A stretch of 15,530 nucleotides of DNA, taken from contig CAMJAG010000015.1 of NCBI GenBank assembly GCA_946403545.1, positions 1-15,530 on the forward strand, written 5' to 3'. This DNA is from an uncultured Caryophanales bacterium (GTDB taxonomy: Bacteria > Bacillota_I > Bacilli_A > RFN20 > CAG-826). Position numbers and translations under genes: made by a program. Below are positions 15,416 to 15,530 of this stretch, piece after piece; positions within the stretch are counted from its first letter, which is position 1, and each line of letters starts with the position of its first letter. The notes beneath the pieces were generated by a model. That model made no database searches and was not told the DNA's origin. It saw only the letters and a list, made by a program, of their open reading frames with translations.

Positions 15416-15530
15416 ATGATTAGAAAAATTGCAGTACTAACAAGCGGCGGCGACGCACCAGGAATGAATGCAGCACTCAGAGTCTGTATCAGAGCAGGTC
15501 TTTACGCTGGAAAGCAAATGTATGTCGTTT
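15416..15530 (+). CDS. pfkA: 6-phosphofructokinase, N-terminal part
   Basis: The first 38 residues are in the window and the gene continues past the right edge. The start MIRKIAVLTSGGDAPGMNAALR is the ATP-binding N-terminus of the PfkA family, with the characteristic SGGDAPGMNA motif. The enzyme phosphorylates fructose 6-phosphate to fructose 1,6-bisphosphate, the committed step of glycolysis. GAGGT nine bases upstream supports the start. It is divergent from dnaB and shares the regulatory region holding the DnaA-box cluster. ATP rather than pyrophosphate use fits the GGDAPG motif, but later deciding residues are missing. Confidence 0.95.
   Translation, partial: MIRKIAVLTSGGDAPGMNAALRVCIRAGLYAGKQMYVV

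Overview
The window looks like chromosomal core DNA from a low-GC member of the Bacillota, probably a Bacilli lineage close to the Mollicutes. The evidence is the AT-rich composition, AGA-dominated arginine codons and Shine-Dalgarno sites of the AGGAGG type. It also carries the DnaB/DnaI helicase-loading pair that is typical of Bacillota. Every Trp codon I read is TGG, no gene has an internal TGA, and all ten complete genes stop with TAA. The standard bacterial code therefore fits. I see no phage, transposon, CRISPR, tRNA, rRNA or defence genes, and no obvious horizontal island.

Left part (1-5915). The 5' end of a minus-strand gene resembling a YgjP/DUF45 metallopeptidase runs off the left edge. 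A plus-strand DUF523 (TudS-like) gene follows and ends in a clear bidirectional terminator (585-609). Facing it is a minus-strand operon, glgP (glycogen/maltodextrin phosphorylase) followed by a dimeric all-alpha dUTPase with one base between the genes. glgP diverges across a 180-base AT-rich region from ackA (acetate kinase), which is followed four bases later by an NrnA-type DHH phosphoesterase and a strong terminator (5888-5915).

Middle part (5918-13040). A plus-strand replication and repair operon holds dnaE (DnaE-type Pol III alpha), polA (full-length Pol I) and one reading frame joining MutM (Fpg glycosylase) directly to CoaE (dephospho-CoA kinase). The -10 element of dnaE lies so close to the ATG that the message is predicted to be leaderless. 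polA and mutM-coaE sit 1 and 5 bases after the preceding stop codons.

Right part (12988-15530). A minus-strand dnaB-dnaI operon encodes the helicase loaders. Its 3' end overlaps the mutM-coaE 3' end by 53 bases with no terminator between. dnaB diverges from pfkA (6-phosphofructokinase, cut by the right edge). The 261-base region between them holds one perfect and three one-mismatch DnaA boxes plus a looser one, a 13-base perfect direct repeat, and promoters facing both ways. This is the most interesting non-coding segment here.

The genes link replication initiation (dnaB, dnaI), DNA synthesis and repair (dnaE, polA, mutM), nucleotide hygiene (dUTPase, NrnA) and central carbon and cofactor metabolism (glgP, pfkA, ackA, coaE). 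The most unusual items are the MutM-CoaE fusion, a DnaI whose Walker A lysine is arginine and whose sensor-1 asparagine is aspartate, and the DnaA-box cluster between dnaB and pfkA. I found no convincing wholly new multi-gene system.
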